From Burkholderiales bacterium 8X (GTDB lineage: Bacteria > Pseudomonadota > Gammaproteobacteria > Burkholderiales > Burkholderiaceae_C), in contig LR732703.1 of assembly GCA_902506565.1 (NCBI GenBank), positions 62,689-126,688 of the forward strand: a DNA stretch of 64,000 bases, given 5' to 3'. Made by a program: the position numbers and the translations under genes. The notes under the pieces were generated by a model, which saw only the letters and a list, made by a program, of their open reading frames with translations, had not been told where the DNA came from and searched no databases. Positions 47,359 to 57,420 of the stretch are shown here, piece by piece; position 1 is the first letter of the stretch; every line of letters starts with the position of its first letter.

Positions 47359-49971
47359 ATGAAGCGACCCTTGTCCGACTGGTTCGCGGCCCGGGGCTGG
47401 AAGCCCTTCAAGTTCCAGCGCGAGGTCTGGAAGGCGATCGCGGCAGGGCGCTCGGGCCTGCTGCATGCCACCACCGGCGCCGGCAAGACCTATGCGGTGT
47501 GGCTCGGCGCGCTGCAGGCCTTCGGCGATGCGAAGTCGCCGCGCAAGGGCGTCGCGCCGCCGCTCACGGTGCTGTGGATCACGCCGATGCGCGCGCTCGC
47601 GGCCGACACGCTTCGGGCTCTGCAGCAGGCGCTCGAAGGGCTCGCCGGCAGCGGCCAGGCCTGGAGCGCCGGCGCTCGCAGCGGCGATACCGATTCGGCC
47701 GAGCGCAGCGCCCAGAACCTGCGGCTCCCCACGGTGCTGGTCACCACGCCCGAAAGCCTGTCGTTGATGCTGGCGCGGGCGGATTCGAGCGAGATCCTCG
47801 GCGCGGTGCGGATGGTGGTGGTCGACGAATGGCACGAGCTCCTCGGCAACAAGCGCGGCGTGCAGGTGCAGCTGGCATTGGCGCGGCTTCGGCGCTGGAA
47901 CCGCGGGCTGTGCGTCTGGGGCATGTCGGCCACGCTCGGCAACCTGGGCGAGGCGATGCGTACCTTGCTGGGTGACGAGGAGGGTGTGCTGGTGCAGGGC
48001 GAGGTGCCGAAGAAGCTGCTGGTCGATTCGCTGCTGCCGGGGCGGGCCGAGCGCTTTCCTTGGGGCGGGCACCTCGGCCTCACGATGCTGCCGCAGGTGC
48101 TGAAGGAGATCGAGGGCAGCAGCACCTCGCTGGTGTTCACCAACACCCGTTCGCAGGCCGAGATCTGGTACCAGGCGATGCTGGAGGCGCGGCCGGACTG
48201 GGCCGGGCAGATCGCGCTGCATCACGGCTCGCTCGACCGTGCGGTGCGCGAATGGGTCGAGCTGAGCCTCAAGAAGGGCGAGCTGCGGGCGGTGGTGTGT
48301 ACCTCCAGCCTCGACCTGGGCGTGGACTTCCTGCCGGTCGAACGGGTGCTGCAGATCGGCTCGCCCAAGGGCGTGGCGAGGCTGCTGCAGCGAGCCGGCC
48401 GTTCGGGCCACGCGCCGGGTCGACCCTCCCGCATCACGCTGGTACCGACCCACAGCATCGAGATGGTCGAGGGCGCGGCGGCGCGGGCTGCCATCGCCGC
48501 CGGCCACATCGAGGAGCGCGCCACGCCGCACCAGCCGCTGGACGTGCTGGTGCAGCACCTGGTGACCGTGGCTCTCGGCGGCGGCTTCGTGCCGGAGGAG
48601 CTGTACGGCGAAGTGCGCGAGACCGCGGCCTACGCGGGGCTATCGCGCGACAACTGGCAGTGGTGCCTCGACTTCGTTTCGCAGGGCGGCGCGTCGCTGG
48701 CGGCCTATCCGGACTATCGCCGCGCGGTGCCCGATGCCGAGGGCGTCTGGCGGGTGCCGGATGCGCGGCTCGCCCGCCGCCATCGCATGAACGTCGGCAC
48801 CATCGTGAGCGATGCCAGCATGTCGGTGCAGTTCGTCGGCGGTGCCAAGATCGGCAGCGTCGAGGAAAGCTTCGTCGCGCGAATGAAGCCGGGCACCTGC
48901 TTCCTGTTCGGCGGGCGGATGCTGGAGCTGGTCCGGGTGCACGAGATGACCGCCTGGGTGCGGCGGGCGAGCGGCAAGAAGCCGGCGGTGCCGCGCTGGA
49001 ACGGCGGCCGCATGCCGCTGTCGACCACGCTCGCCGATGCGGTGGTGCAGCAGCTCGAAAAAGCCGCGCTCGGCCAATACGACTCGCCGGAGCTCCAGTG
49101 CGTTCGGCCGCTGCTCGAGATCCAGCAGCAATGGTCGGCCCTGCCGACGCCCGCCACCTTGCTGGCCGAGGTGTTGAAGTCGCGCGAGGGTTCGCATCTG
49201 TTTCTCTTCCCCTTCGCCGGCCGGCACGTGCACCTCGGCCTCGCGAGCCTGATCGCCTGGCGGGTGGCCGAGCGCCAGCCGCGGACCTTTTCGATCGCGG
49301 TCAACGACTACGGCTTCGAGCTGCTGAGCGCCGACCCGGTCGACTGGACTTCCCTGCTGGCGGAGGTGCTGGTGGTGGGCGACGATGCCACGCTGCTGCA
49401 CGAGGTGCTCGAATCGCTCAATGCGAGCCTGCTGGCACAGCGCCGCTTTCGCGAGATCGCGCGGGTCTCCGGGCTGATCTTCCAGGGCTACCCGGGCGAG
49501 CGGCGCAGCAATCGGCAGTTGCAGGCGTCGTCGTCGCTGTTCTACGAGGTGTTCCGGAAGTACGACCCGGGCAATCGCCTGCTGCAGCAAGCCGAGGCCG
49601 AGCTGCTGGCCCAGGAACTCGAGATCGGCCGCCTGCGCGCGAGCCTCGTGCGCATGAACGCGCAGCGGCTGGTGATCCAGGCGCCGGCGCGGCCGACGCC
49701 CTTCGCCTTTCCCCTCATGGTCGAACGTTTTCGCGAAAAGCTGTCCAATGAAGACGTGGCCGACCGCATCGCCCGCATGGTGCAGCAGCTCGAACTGGCT
49801 GCCGGTGGCGAGGTTCCGGTGGGCGATGTGTCGAGCGTGCGCGAGACCCTCGCCTTCGGCCGCAGCAGCGATGTCGGTGCGCCCAAGCTTCGCGGCAAGG
49901 GAAGCAAGGGCAGCGAGCCGGACGAGCACGGCGGCAAGGCTGCTTCGCGTCGAGGAAAGTCCCGGCGTTGA
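47359..49971 (+). CDS. Ligase-associated DEXH-box helicase (Lhr-Core type)
   Basis: An 870-residue superfamily 2 helicase that moves 3'-to-5' in characterised relatives. Walker A is ATTGAGKT (37–44), the DEXH box is DEWH (156–159), motif III is SATLGN, and motif VI is [16 protein letters not shown]. The C-terminal half (WH and beta-barrel) matches Lhr-Core, with about 25 extra basic residues at the end. It works with the ligase and nucleases of this cluster in DNA repair. Confidence 0.93.
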   Translation: MKRPLSDWFAARGWKPFKFQREVWKAIAAGRSGLLHATTGAGKTYAVWLGALQAFGDAKSPRKGVAPPLTVLWITPMRALAADTLRALQQALEGLAGSGQAWSAGARSGDTDSAERSAQNLRLPTVLVTTPESLSLMLARADSSEILGAVRMVVVDEWHELLGNKRGVQVQLALARLRRWNRGLCVWGMSATLGNLGEAMRTLLGDEEGVLVQGEVPKKLLVDSLLPGRAERFPWGGHLGLTMLPQVLKEIEGSSTSLVFTNTRSQAEIWYQAMLEARPDWAGQIALHHGSLDRAVREWVELSLKKGELRAVVCTSSLDLGVDFLPVERVLQIGSPKGVARLLQRAGRSGHAPGRPSRITLVPTHSIEMVEGAAARAAIAAGHIEERATPHQPLDVLVQHLVTVALGGGFVPEELYGEVRETAAYAGLSRDNWQWCLDFVSQGGASLAAYPDYRRAVPDAEGVWRVPDARLARRHRMNVGTIVSDASMSVQFVGGAKIGSVEESFVARMKPGTCFLFGGRMLELVRVHEMTAWVRRASGKKPAVPRWNGGRMPLSTTLADAVVQQLEKAALGQYDSPELQCVRPLLEIQQQWSALPTPATLLAEVLKSREGSHLFLFPFAGRHVHLGLASLIAWRVAERQPRTFSIAVNDYGFELLSADPVDWTSLLAEVLVVGDDATLLHEVLESLNASLLAQRRFREIARVSGLIFQGYPGERRSNRQLQASSSLFYEVFRKYDPGNRLLQQAEAELLAQELEIGRLRASLVRMNAQRLVIQAPARPTPFAFPLMVERFREKLSNEDVADRIARMVQQLELAAGGEVPVGDVSSVRETLAFGRSSDVGAPKLRGKGSKGSEPDEHGGKAASRRGKSRR

Positions 49972-50045
49972 CGGCAGTTCGACCCTTTTCCAGCGCGTGA
50001 CAAAGAGCGAGTTTTACGCGCAACAACATCTGACAAACTGATCCC

Positions 50046-50714
50046 GTGCGAGCCTCCCTACCTCCTTGCCAAGTCGAACTTGCAGGCCAGCAAGTCGAAC
50101 TGCTGTTCGAGCGCGCCCTCTGGTGGCCGGCACATCACGTTCTCTTCATCGCCGACCTTCATCTCGGAAAGGCGGCCACCTTCCGCGCCTTGGGCCAGCC
50201 GGTGCCGAGCGGCACCACCGAGGAAAACCTGGCCCGCATCGATCGCCTCTGCGCGCGCCTGGCGCCGCAACACATCGTGTTCCTCGGCGACTTCCTCCAT
50301 GCGCCAGAGGCCCATGCGCCCGCTCTCATTTCTGCCGTCGCGGCCTGGCGCCAACGAAACTCTCAGATCGCCTGCACGCTGGTGCGCGGCAATCACGACA
50401 GCCGTGCCGGCGATCCGCCGCCCGAACTCGACATCGACGTGGTGAACGAGCCTTTCCTCATCGGGCCTTTCGCGGCCTGCCACCACCCGCAAAGCCATCC
50501 GACCCACTTCGTGCTGGCGGGCCACCTGCATCCGGCCTGCACGCTCTACGGCCGGGGTCGCGACAAGCTGCGCATGCCGTGCTTCGTGCGCGAAGGCGAC
50601 CAGATGATCCTGCCGGCTTTCGGCGAGTTCACCGGCGGCTGGCAGGTCGAGGCCGCGCCGGGCCGGCGCTTCTACGGTGTCGGCGGCGAAGCCGTCTGGG
50701 CCGTGCCGGTCTAG
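50046..50714 (+). CDS. Ligase-associated metallophosphoesterase (PdeM-like)
   Basis: A 222-residue calcineurin-like phosphoesterase acting as a manganese-dependent DNA nuclease in relatives. Metal motifs are IADLHLGK (Asp37, His39), GDFLH (Asp82), GNHDS (115–119) and GHLH (159–162). The start is GTG at 50046, 75 bases after the helicase gene. It completes the repair cluster. Confidence 0.9.
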   Translation: MRASLPPCQVELAGQQVELLFERALWWPAHHVLFIADLHLGKAATFRALGQPVPSGTTEENLARIDRLCARLAPQHIVFLGDFLHAPEAHAPALISAVAAWRQRNSQIACTLVRGNHDSRAGDPPPELDIDVVNEPFLIGPFAACHHPQSHPTHFVLAGHLHPACTLYGRGRDKLRMPCFVREGDQMILPAFGEFTGGWQVEAAPGRRFYGVGGEAVWAVPV

Positions 50715-50734
50715 CCGGGTATCCGGTGCCTGCC

Positions 50735-51310
50735 ATGACCTATCCGCACGCCATCGATGAAGCCGTCGACCTGCGCGAGTTGGCGGTGCAGATGCTGACC
50801 GAGCTCGCGCCGCCTGCGCGGCTGTCGCGCCACGAGGCCCGCATCGTGGTGCATGCGATGCGGCCGGTGCAACTGCAAGCCGACACCTTGCTCTTCAAGG
50901 AAGGCGACACGGTCGACAACGACTACATGGTGCTGGTGCTCGAAGGCCAGCTGCGCGTCGTCAGCGAGGCTTCGCATGCCGGCGAAGAGGTGGTGATCTC
51001 GGTGGTCGGCGCGGGTCAGATCCTCGGCGAGATGGGCGTGATCGACGGCGGCCCGCGTTCGGCCACCTGCGTCGCGCTGAGCGAGGTCAAGCTGGCGGTG
51101 TTGTCGCGGGTGGCGCTCAGCCAGCTGATCGAGGTGCATCCGGCCGCAGCAGCGCGGCTCGCACTCAGCCTGTCCCGCAGCCTCGCCGACCGGGTGCGCG
51201 AAAGCAACCGCCGGTTGCGGCTCCTGACCCAGCTGGCGCGGGCTGCGCAGGCCGAACTCGACGCGGTGCATGCCGTCAACCGGCGCCTATTGAATTCGAT
51301 GCCGGCCTGA
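50735..51310 (+). CDS. Cyclic-nucleotide-binding domain protein without HTH
   Basis: A 191-residue Crp/Fnr-type sensor domain. The cNMP pocket appears as GQILGEMGVIDGGPRSATCVALSEVKLAVLSR, and the beta-roll as LFKEGDTVDNDYMVLVLEGQLRV. The chain ends after a helix and lacks a DNA-binding domain, so it probably regulates a partner by binding rather than acting as a transcription factor. It starts 20 bases after the phosphoesterase stop and may be co-transcribed with the repair cluster. Confidence 0.8.
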   Translation: MTYPHAIDEAVDLRELAVQMLTELAPPARLSRHEARIVVHAMRPVQLQADTLLFKEGDTVDNDYMVLVLEGQLRVVSEASHAGEEVVISVVGAGQILGEMGVIDGGPRSATCVALSEVKLAVLSRVALSQLIEVHPAAAARLALSLSRSLADRVRESNRRLRLLTQLARAAQAELDAVHAVNRRLLNSMPA

Positions 51311-51397
51311 GCGCGCCGAGCGCTGCGAATGCGGCGAATGCGGCGAAAGCCGCCGGCACCGCCACCGCCGTCCTGACGGCGACGCCGACCGCGATCC

Positions 51398-51919
51398 CTA
51401 GATCAGCACGACCGGCGCATCCGGCAATTCATTCGGACTGCGTTCGCCCTGCGCGAGCGGAAAGCTCGCGACCAGCAGCGCCGAGACTTCCTCGAGCGCC
51501 TGGGTCAGGCCGTCTTCGAAGCGCCCCTCGCGAAAGGTCTGCGCCATGCGCTGGGTCATCGCGGCCCACTCATCTGACTCGACCAAGGCGTCGATGCCGC
51601 GATCGGCCACGATCTCGATGGCGTGCTCCGCCATCAGAAGGTAGATCAAGACGCCGTTGTTGTCTGCCGTGTCCCAGACCCGCAGCTTGCCGAACAGCAT
51701 GATCGCCCGCTCGCGCGCCGGTGCATCGCGCCACAGGTAGGACATCGGCAAGCCGGCCTCGATGCAGATACGGACTTCGCCGCCATGGCGCCGCTCGCTG
51801 GCCGCGACGCGCTGCTTGAGGCGCTCCAGTGCAGCGATCGGCAGCACGCGATGGACGTCGCTCGCGTCCAGCCAGCGATGCCGCCAGATGCGTGCCAAGC
51901 GTCGAGTCAAAACCGCCAT
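51398..51919 (-). CDS. TPM-domain protein (small)
   Basis: A 173-residue protein with a TPM (TLP18.3/Psb32/MOLO-1) phosphatase-like domain: HGGEVRICIEAGLPMS, MLFGKLRVWDTADNNGVLIYLLMAEHAIEIVADRGID. There is no clear signal. It is the last gene of a lemA–TPM–TPM operon; function unknown, often linked to membrane-protein quality or LemA. The ATG is 2 bases after the upstream stop. Confidence 0.82.
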   Translation of the reverse strand: MAVLTRRLARIWRHRWLDASDVHRVLPIAALERLKQRVAASERRHGGEVRICIEAGLPMSYLWRDAPARERAIMLFGKLRVWDTADNNGVLIYLLMAEHAIEIVADRGIDALVESDEWAAMTQRMAQTFREGRFEDGLTQALEEVSALLVASFPLAQGERSPNELPDAPVVLI

Positions 51920-51921
51920 GC

Positions 51922-52860
51922 CTACCAATCCCCCGATGCGCCGCCGCCGCCGAAGCTGCCGCCGCCGCCCGAGCTGAACCCGCCGGACGACCCGCCGCCG
52001 AAGCCGCCACCACCGCCGAAGCCACCGCCGCCGAAGCCGCCCCCGCCCCATCCGCCGAGGCCGCCGCGGGATGCCCGGCCGGCACCGAATGCGCTCGACA
52101 GCAGCGTGAACAGAAGCGCCGCCATGCCGGCCAGCACCGCGACCACGATGCTCGACGTGATCAGCATCACCGCGGCGCCGGCCACGCCGCCGAGCGCCAC
52201 CGGGCCCAGCACCTTGCCGAGCACCGCGCGAGCGATCGGGCCGCCGACCAGGACGCCGAAGAACAGGAAGACGGCGAGGTCCTGCCAGTCGAAGCCCTGG
52301 CCCTCTCGCTGCTCGAATTCGCCGGTGCGATCGATCTGCGGCGGCAAGGGCTCGCCGTTGACGCGTGCGATCAGCTGGTCGGCCGCCGCATCGAGTCCGC
52401 CGGCAAAGTCGTTGTCGCGAAAGCGCGGCTTCATCGCGCCGTCGATGATCCGGGCCGCGGCGATGTCGGGCACCGCGCCTTCGAGCGCGCGAGCCACTTC
52501 GATCCGCATGCGCCGGTCGTTCTTGGCGACCACGACGAGGATGCCGTCGCCGACTTCCTTGCGGCCGATCTTCCAGCTGGCGGCGACCCGGTTGGCATAG
52601 CTCGCGATGTCCTCGGGCTGGGTGGTGGCCACCATCAGCATCACCAGCTGCGAGCCCTTCTGTTGCTCGAAGGCCTGCAGCTTGGCCTCGAGCGCCGCGC
52701 GGGCGCCGGCGTCGAGCGTGCCGGTCTCGTCGATGACCCGCGCGTTCAGCGCCGGAATCGGCAGCAGGTCCTGTGCATGGGCCACGCCGATGCCGAGCCA
52801 GGAGGCCGCACCCGATGCGAGCAGCAGGACGAGAACGCGCAGCAGGCGAGCGACGATCAT
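51922..52860 (-). CDS. YgcG-type TPM-domain membrane protein with Gly-rich tail
   Basis: A 312-residue protein: a signal peptide ending at AHAQ (about residue 29), an extracytoplasmic TPM domain (VIDETGTLDAGARAALEAKLQAFEQQKGSQLVMLMV), then two membrane segments near residues 200–265 and a Gly/Ser/Phe-rich tail of about 50 residues (GGFGGGGFGGGG). The tail is low-complexity and probably disordered. LemA is encoded directly upstream, and this pairing is common. Confidence 0.88.
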   Translation of the reverse strand: MIVARLLRVLVLLLASGAASWLGIGVAHAQDLLPIPALNARVIDETGTLDAGARAALEAKLQAFEQQKGSQLVMLMVATTQPEDIASYANRVAASWKIGRKEVGDGILVVVAKNDRRMRIEVARALEGAVPDIAAARIIDGAMKPRFRDNDFAGGLDAAADQLIARVNGEPLPPQIDRTGEFEQREGQGFDWQDLAVFLFFGVLVGGPIARAVLGKVLGPVALGGVAGAAVMLITSSIVVAVLAGMAALLFTLLSSAFGAGRASRGGLGGWGGGGFGGGGFGGGGGFGGGSSGGFSSGGGGSFGGGGASGDW

Positions 52861-52882
52861 GAAGGAGCGATCGTGCGGCCCG

Positions 52883-53479
52883 TTACTTCTTCGGGGCGCT
52901 GAAGTCGACGGTCGGCGGTGCCGAGATCTGGGCTTCGTTCTGGACGCTGAAGTTGGGCTTGGGGTCGTAGCTGAAGACCTTGGCCGTGAGGTTGGTCGGG
53001 AAGCTTCGAGCGAGCACGTTGTATTCCTGCACCGTCTTGATGTAGCCGTTGCGCGCCACGGTGATGCGGTTCTCGGTGCCTTCGAGCGTCACGCGCAGGT
53101 CGCGAAACGCCTGGTTGGCCTTGAGGTTGGGGTATTGCTCGGCCACCACCATGAGGCGCGACAAGGCACCGCTCAGCTCGCCTTGCGCCTGCTGGAACTT
53201 GTTGAAGGTTTCCGGGTTGTTGAGCGTCTCGGGCGTGACCTGGATCGAGGTCGCCTTGGCCCGCGCCTCGATCACCCGGGTGAGCGTCTCCTGCTCGAAA
53301 TTGGCTTCGCCCTTGACCGTGGCGACGATGTTCGGAACCAGGTCGGCGCGCCGCTGGTATTGGTTGAGAACTTCGCTCCAGGCCGACTTGCTGGCCTCGT
53401 CGAGTCGCTGGAAGTCGTTGTAGCCGCAGCCGCTGAGCGCGAGCGTGGCGAGGATGAGCAGGAGCCAGCGTTTGAACAT
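52883..53479 (-). CDS. LemA family lipoprotein
   Basis: A 198-residue coiled-coil protein anchored to the membrane by a lipobox, LALSGC, with Cys18. YNDFQRLDEASKSAWSEVLNQYQRRADLVPNIVATVKG is the LemA signature. It sits 22 bases before the TPM gene. LemA proteins are membrane-associated, with an outside-facing helical domain; the function is not established. Confidence 0.93.
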   Translation of the reverse strand: MFKRWLLLILATLALSGCGYNDFQRLDEASKSAWSEVLNQYQRRADLVPNIVATVKGEANFEQETLTRVIEARAKATSIQVTPETLNNPETFNKFQQAQGELSGALSRLMVVAEQYPNLKANQAFRDLRVTLEGTENRITVARNGYIKTVQEYNVLARSFPTNLTAKVFSYDPKPNFSVQNEAQISAPPTVDFSAPKK

Positions 53480-53567
53480 CGAAGAACCTCCAGAAAGATG
53501 TCCTCCGTGAAGCGGAGGCGGTGCACCGTGAGCCGGCGCGAGAGGGGCTGAAGGTAGCATAGAAGCC

Positions 53568-54332
53568 ATGCCGGTCGACCCTATCCACGTGCTGCAGTCG
53601 GCCCATCGGCCGGTAGCCCGGTCCCAGGTCGATGGCAATGCCGAGCGCACCCTGCTGATCGCCGGCGCCACCGGTGCGCTGGGCGCCGAAGTGGTCCGGC
53701 GGCTGGCCGGCAGGCATCGTTTCGCACGCACGCTGGTGCTCGCGCGCGAGCCGATTCGCGAAGGCATGCGCAGCGTCGAGACGGTGGTGGCAGGCACGAA
53801 ACCGGTCGAGCAGTGGCCGCGCATCTCGGCGGACGTCGGCCTGGTGCTGTTCGAGCCGGCGCGCCTCTACTACGACCGCGAGCGCGCGCTCTGGACGCCC
53901 GAGCCGTCGCAGCTCCCGGCCTTGGCGGCCTGGATGCGGGCCTCCGGCGTGCAAACCCTCGCGATCGTGCAGCCGCATGACCAGGGCCGCCTGCCCGAAG
54001 CGCTGAAGCGGGGCCTCGCCAGCCTCGACGAGGCGGCGGTCGTCGCGCTCGGCTTCGAGCGCGTCATCCTGATCCGTTCGGCGCGCAAGCCGGTTGCGCC
54101 CGGCTTTGCCAACCCGCTGGAGCGCCTCGCGGCCTGGATGCTGTCGATCACCCGCTTCATGGTGCCGTCGAGCGAGCAGCCGGTGCGCGCTTCGAAGGTG
54201 GCCGAGCTGGTCGACCTGGCGCTCCAGGTTGCACCGCCCGGTGTTCATGTGGCCGCGCCCGAGCTGGTCTGGCAATCGGCGCAGGGCGACATGCGTGCGT
54301 TGGTCGAGACCTGGTTGCAGCCGCCGCGCTGA
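53568..54332 (+). CDS. Atypical NAD(P)-binding Rossmann protein
   Basis: A 254-residue protein. The nucleotide motif GATGALG is in LLIAGATGALGAEVVRRLAGR. The rest is divergent from typical extended SDRs and ends APELVWQSAQGDMRALVETWLQ. It may be an oxidoreductase or a structural NAD-binding protein of unknown role. It is divergent from lemA. Confidence 0.75.
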   Translation: MPVDPIHVLQSAHRPVARSQVDGNAERTLLIAGATGALGAEVVRRLAGRHRFARTLVLAREPIREGMRSVETVVAGTKPVEQWPRISADVGLVLFEPARLYYDRERALWTPEPSQLPALAAWMRASGVQTLAIVQPHDQGRLPEALKRGLASLDEAAVVALGFERVILIRSARKPVAPGFANPLERLAAWMLSITRFMVPSSEQPVRASKVAELVDLALQVAPPGVHVAAPELVWQSAQGDMRALVETWLQPPR

Positions 54333-54442
54333 GCCTTCGAGCGCAGGGCAGAATTGCCATCGAACGATCGCCATTCCGGCAATTGCAGCAACGAACGAGC
54401 GACCTCTTCGTTGCATCGAGCCAGCCCAGTGTCCGACGACCG

Positions 54443-54895
54443 ATGTCCACCAAGAGCAAATCCCGCGCAGCAGCCCTCGTCGGTACGGCCGACGACATCG
54501 AGCACGCGTTCTACGAAGCCTTGCAGCGCGGCGACGTCGACGCATTGATGGCCTGCTGGGCGGACGAGGAAGAAGTCTTCTGCGTGCATCCGGGCGGACC
54601 GCGGCTGGTCGGCATCACGGCCATCCGCGCAGCCTTCGAACAGATGTTCTCGAACGGCGCGATTCACGCCGTGCCGGCCAAGGTCCGGCGGGTCGAATCG
54701 ATCGGAAGCGCGGTACACAACGTGCTCGAACGCATCGAGCTGCTCACCGCCGAAGGGCCACGGCATGCCTACGTGCTGGCGACCAATGTCTACCACCGCA
54801 CCACGCAGGGTTGGCGCCTGGTCGCGCACCATGCGAGCCCCGGCAGCACCCAGCCGCCCGAAGAGGCGGACGAGGGCCCGCAGCTGCTTCATTGA
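54443..54895 (+). CDS. NTF2-like (SnoaL/ketosteroid isomerase-type) protein
   Basis: A 150-residue alpha+beta cone-fold protein. ADDIEHAFYEALQRGDVDALMACWADEEEVFCVHPGGPRLVGITAIRAAFEQMF is the NTF2-like signature. Catalytic residues cannot be assigned. It ends one base before the downstream hydrolase start. Confidence 0.85.
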   Translation: MSTKSKSRAAALVGTADDIEHAFYEALQRGDVDALMACWADEEEVFCVHPGGPRLVGITAIRAAFEQMFSNGAIHAVPAKVRRVESIGSAVHNVLERIELLTAEGPRHAYVLATNVYHRTTQGWRLVAHHASPGSTQPPEEADEGPQLLH

Positions 54896-54896
54896 C

Positions 54897-55937
54897 ATGG
54901 CGATGCAATACGTCGCGCCTCGATGGCTGCCCGGCGGCAACCTGCAGACCATCTGGCCAGCGCTCTATGCACGGCGGGTCGAGGGCCTTGCACCGGTCTA
55001 TCGGCGCGAGCGCTGGCGCACGCCGGATCAGGACTTCATCGACGTCGACTTCCTGGACGCGCCGGGCGATGGCGTTCGGCCGCTGCTGGTGCTTTTTCAT
55101 GGCCTCGAAGGCTCGTCGGCCAGCCACTATGCGCAGGCCTTCGGCGCCTACGCGGCGGCCCGCGGCTGGCACTACGCGGTCCCGCATTTTCGAGGTTGCA
55201 GCGGCGAGCTCAACTTGGCGCCGCGGGCCTACCATTCCGGCGACCATGAAGAGATCGACTGGATCCTGCGGCGGTTGAAGGCGCGGCAGGCCGAGTCGGC
55301 CGATGCCGCCGGCGGGGATGCCGCCGGCGGGGATGGCGCCTCGAAAGCGGCCGGGCCAGTGATGGCGGTCGGCGTTTCGCTCGGCGGCAATGCCCTGCTG
55401 CGCTGGGCCGAGGAACAAGGCAGCCAGGCGGGGAGGGTGGTTCGGGCCGCGGCATCGGTGTCGGCGCCGCTCGACCTGGCGGCCGGCGGCAGCGCCATCG
55501 GTCGCGGCTTCAACCGGCTCATCTACACCCGCATGTTCCTCGGCACCATGAAGCCGAAGGCGCTCGCCAAGCTGGCGCAGCATCCGGGCTTGTTCGATCG
55601 CACCGCGCTGCTGGCGACGCGCAACCTGTACGAGTTCGACAACGTCTTCACCGCGCCGCTGCATGGCTTTCGCGACACGGACGACTACTACGCGCGAGCC
55701 TCTGCCAAGCCGCGGCTGCACGAGATCGAAGTCCCGGCGCTGGTGGTGAACGCGACCAACGACCCCTTCGTTCCGGCGGCGAGCCTTCCGCGGACTTCGG
55801 AGGTCGGCCCGCAGGTCACGCTCTGGCAGCCGGCGCACGGCGGCCATGTCGGCTTCCCGATGGGGCTGCCGCCGGGCCATGTGCGCGGCTTGCCGGAGCG
55901 GGTCGGCAGCTGGCTCGCCGCCCAGGCAGGTCTTTGA
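54897..55937 (+). CDS. Alpha/beta-hydrolase (YheT-like)
   Basis: A 346-residue cytosolic hydrolase. It begins YVAPRWLPGGNLQTIWPAL, and has LFHGLEGSSASHYAQAF, a nucleophile Ser in AVGVSLGGNALLRW, and a C-terminal catalytic His in PAHGGHVGFP. The substrate is unknown; relatives are esterase-like. A tandem 15-base repeat (55302–55331) adds DAAGG twice in a loop. The ATG at 54897 lies one base after the stop of the previous gene. Confidence 0.88.
   Translation: MAMQYVAPRWLPGGNLQTIWPALYARRVEGLAPVYRRERWRTPDQDFIDVDFLDAPGDGVRPLLVLFHGLEGSSASHYAQAFGAYAAARGWHYAVPHFRGCSGELNLAPRAYHSGDHEEIDWILRRLKARQAESADAAGGDAAGGDGASKAAGPVMAVGVSLGGNALLRWAEEQGSQAGRVVRAAASVSAPLDLAAGGSAIGRGFNRLIYTRMFLGTMKPKALAKLAQHPGLFDRTALLATRNLYEFDNVFTAPLHGFRDTDDYYARASAKPRLHEIEVPALVVNATNDPFVPAASLPRTSEVGPQVTLWQPAHGGHVGFPMGLPPGHVRGLPERVGSWLAAQAGL
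55302..55331 (+). repeat. In-frame 15-bp tandem repeat
   Basis: GATGCCGCCGGCGGG occurs twice in a row inside the hydrolase gene, coding DAAGG-DAAGG. It preserves the frame, and replication slippage could change its number. Confidence 0.8.
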
Positions 55938-55977
55938 CCGACAGCGCCGCGAACGCGGCCGCCGCACAATCCGGCGC

Positions 55978-56526
55978 ATGGATGCAATCGTCAAGCAGGC
56001 TCTCGCCAAGTGGCCGAACGTACCGCATTGCTACGGCTGGCTGGGTCTCGATGCGCGCGGCAACTGGTACATGCGCGACGACCGCACCCAGGCGCAGGGC
56101 GCCTTCAAGGTCGCCAAGGGTTCGCTGCTGCGGCACGACAAGCTGATCGAGTTCATCCAGCGCAACTACGACCAGGACGACCAGGGGCAATGGTTTTTCC
56201 AGAACGGGCCGCAGCGGGTCTATGTCGAACTGGAGATCGCGCCGTGGGTCTGGCGGATCCTGGACGACGGAGTGGTTTGCGCGCACAGCGGCGAGGTCGT
56301 GGAGCCGACCGGCTGCCTGCTCGACGAAGAAGGCAAGCTGTACCTGGTGACGAGCCGCGGGCTCGGCCTGGTCCACACCCAGGATGTCGGGCTGGCGGCA
56401 GAGGCGATCGAGACGGGCCGCTGGGAGCCCGAGGATGTGCTGGCTGGTGACCTGCCGGCGCGCTTCGGTTATGTGCCGAGTCCGGCGGCTGGGCAGTCGT
56501 CGAAACCGACCCAGCCTGCGAGCTGA
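55978..56526 (+). CDS. Conserved hypothetical protein
   Basis: A 182-residue soluble protein, not assigned to a function. It begins KWPNVPHCYGWLGLDARGNWYMRDD, with QWFFQNGPQRVYVELEIAPWVWRI in the middle and CLLDEEGKLYLVTSRGLGLVH later. The sequence is compact and Trp-rich, with no signal or metal motif. It looks like a conserved Burkholderiales family. Confidence 0.75.
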   Translation: MDAIVKQALAKWPNVPHCYGWLGLDARGNWYMRDDRTQAQGAFKVAKGSLLRHDKLIEFIQRNYDQDDQGQWFFQNGPQRVYVELEIAPWVWRILDDGVVCAHSGEVVEPTGCLLDEEGKLYLVTSRGLGLVHTQDVGLAAEAIETGRWEPEDVLAGDLPARFGYVPSPAAGQSSKPTQPAS

Positions 56527-56572
56527 AGACGCTCGCCGGCGCGGCGCTGGTGAGCGCTCGCGGTGACGGTCT

Positions 56573-57355
56573 TTACTTGGTTCCGGCGGCCGGTGCCGCG
56601 GCAGCCGGTGCGTTGCTCGCTGCGGGAGCGGTCGCTGCTGCTGCAGCCGGAGCGGCAGCGGGCGTGGCGGTCGAGGTCGCGGTAGGCGCCGGCGCGGCTT
56701 CGGCCGTGCTGCCCGCTGCAGGTGCGGCCCCGGCGGCGGCCGCGGGTGCTGCTGCCGCGCTGCCGCTGGTCGGTGCGCCGGCGGCAGCACCGTCGGCGGC
56801 TGCTGCAGCCGGACGGTCCGGCACCGGGAACTTGGCACCGCCGGCGTTCGCCATGTAGACCACGGCACGGCCGATCTCGACGTCTTCGAAGTCGCCGCCG
56901 CCTTGCGGAGGCATCGCGCCCTTGCCCTTCAAGGCGTGTTCGAGCAGGGTGGCATAGCCTTGGCCGATGCGGGGCGCCCAGGCGCTCGCATCGTTCAGGT
57001 GCGGCGCACCGGGAATGCCGGGCGAACCGTGGCAGGCCTGGCACTGGGCCTTGAAGACGGCGTCGCCGGCTGCCAGAGGACGGTTGGCGTCGCGGATCTC
57101 GATGGTGCCGACCTTCTTGAGGCGCTCGGCCACTTCGCGGTCGCGTGCTTCCTTCGAAACGCCGTAGAGCGACATGTCGTCGCCCTGTGCGGTACCCGAT
57201 GGGCGGGTGTCCGAAACCACATACGCGACGAGCCCGACGATGATCAGGATCGGGACGATGAACGAGAAGAAAACCGCGAGCAGCAGCTGTTTCGGGTTCT
57301 TGATCGGGCCGATGTGTGCATCTTCTGTGGCCTGGTAGTGCGGGTCGTCGCTCAT
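56573..57355 (-). CDS. Membrane-anchored cytochrome c5-type protein
   Basis: A 260-residue protein. Residues 23–46 form an N-terminal membrane anchor (LLLAVFFSFIVPILIIVGLVAYVV). The heme motif is CQACH, with an axial Met in GKGAMPPQGG. The C-terminal 80 residues are Ala/Pro/Thr low-complexity, probably a periplasmic spacer. It likely carries electrons in the membrane-bound respiratory chain. It is downstream of the RND operon but separated by 65 bases. Confidence 0.88.
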   Translation of the reverse strand: MSDDPHYQATEDAHIGPIKNPKQLLLAVFFSFIVPILIIVGLVAYVVSDTRPSGTAQGDDMSLYGVSKEARDREVAERLKKVGTIEIRDANRPLAAGDAVFKAQCQACHGSPGIPGAPHLNDASAWAPRIGQGYATLLEHALKGKGAMPPQGGGDFEDVEIGRAVVYMANAGGAKFPVPDRPAAAAADGAAAGAPTSGSAAAAPAAAAGAAPAAGSTAEAAPAPTATSTATPAAAPAAAAATAPAASNAPAAAAPAAGTK

Positions 57356-57420
57356 TGCTTCCTCAGTATCGGGGGCTCTTCGGGGGCTGCGAAATCAACC
57401 GGCGATTATAGGGACGCCGA

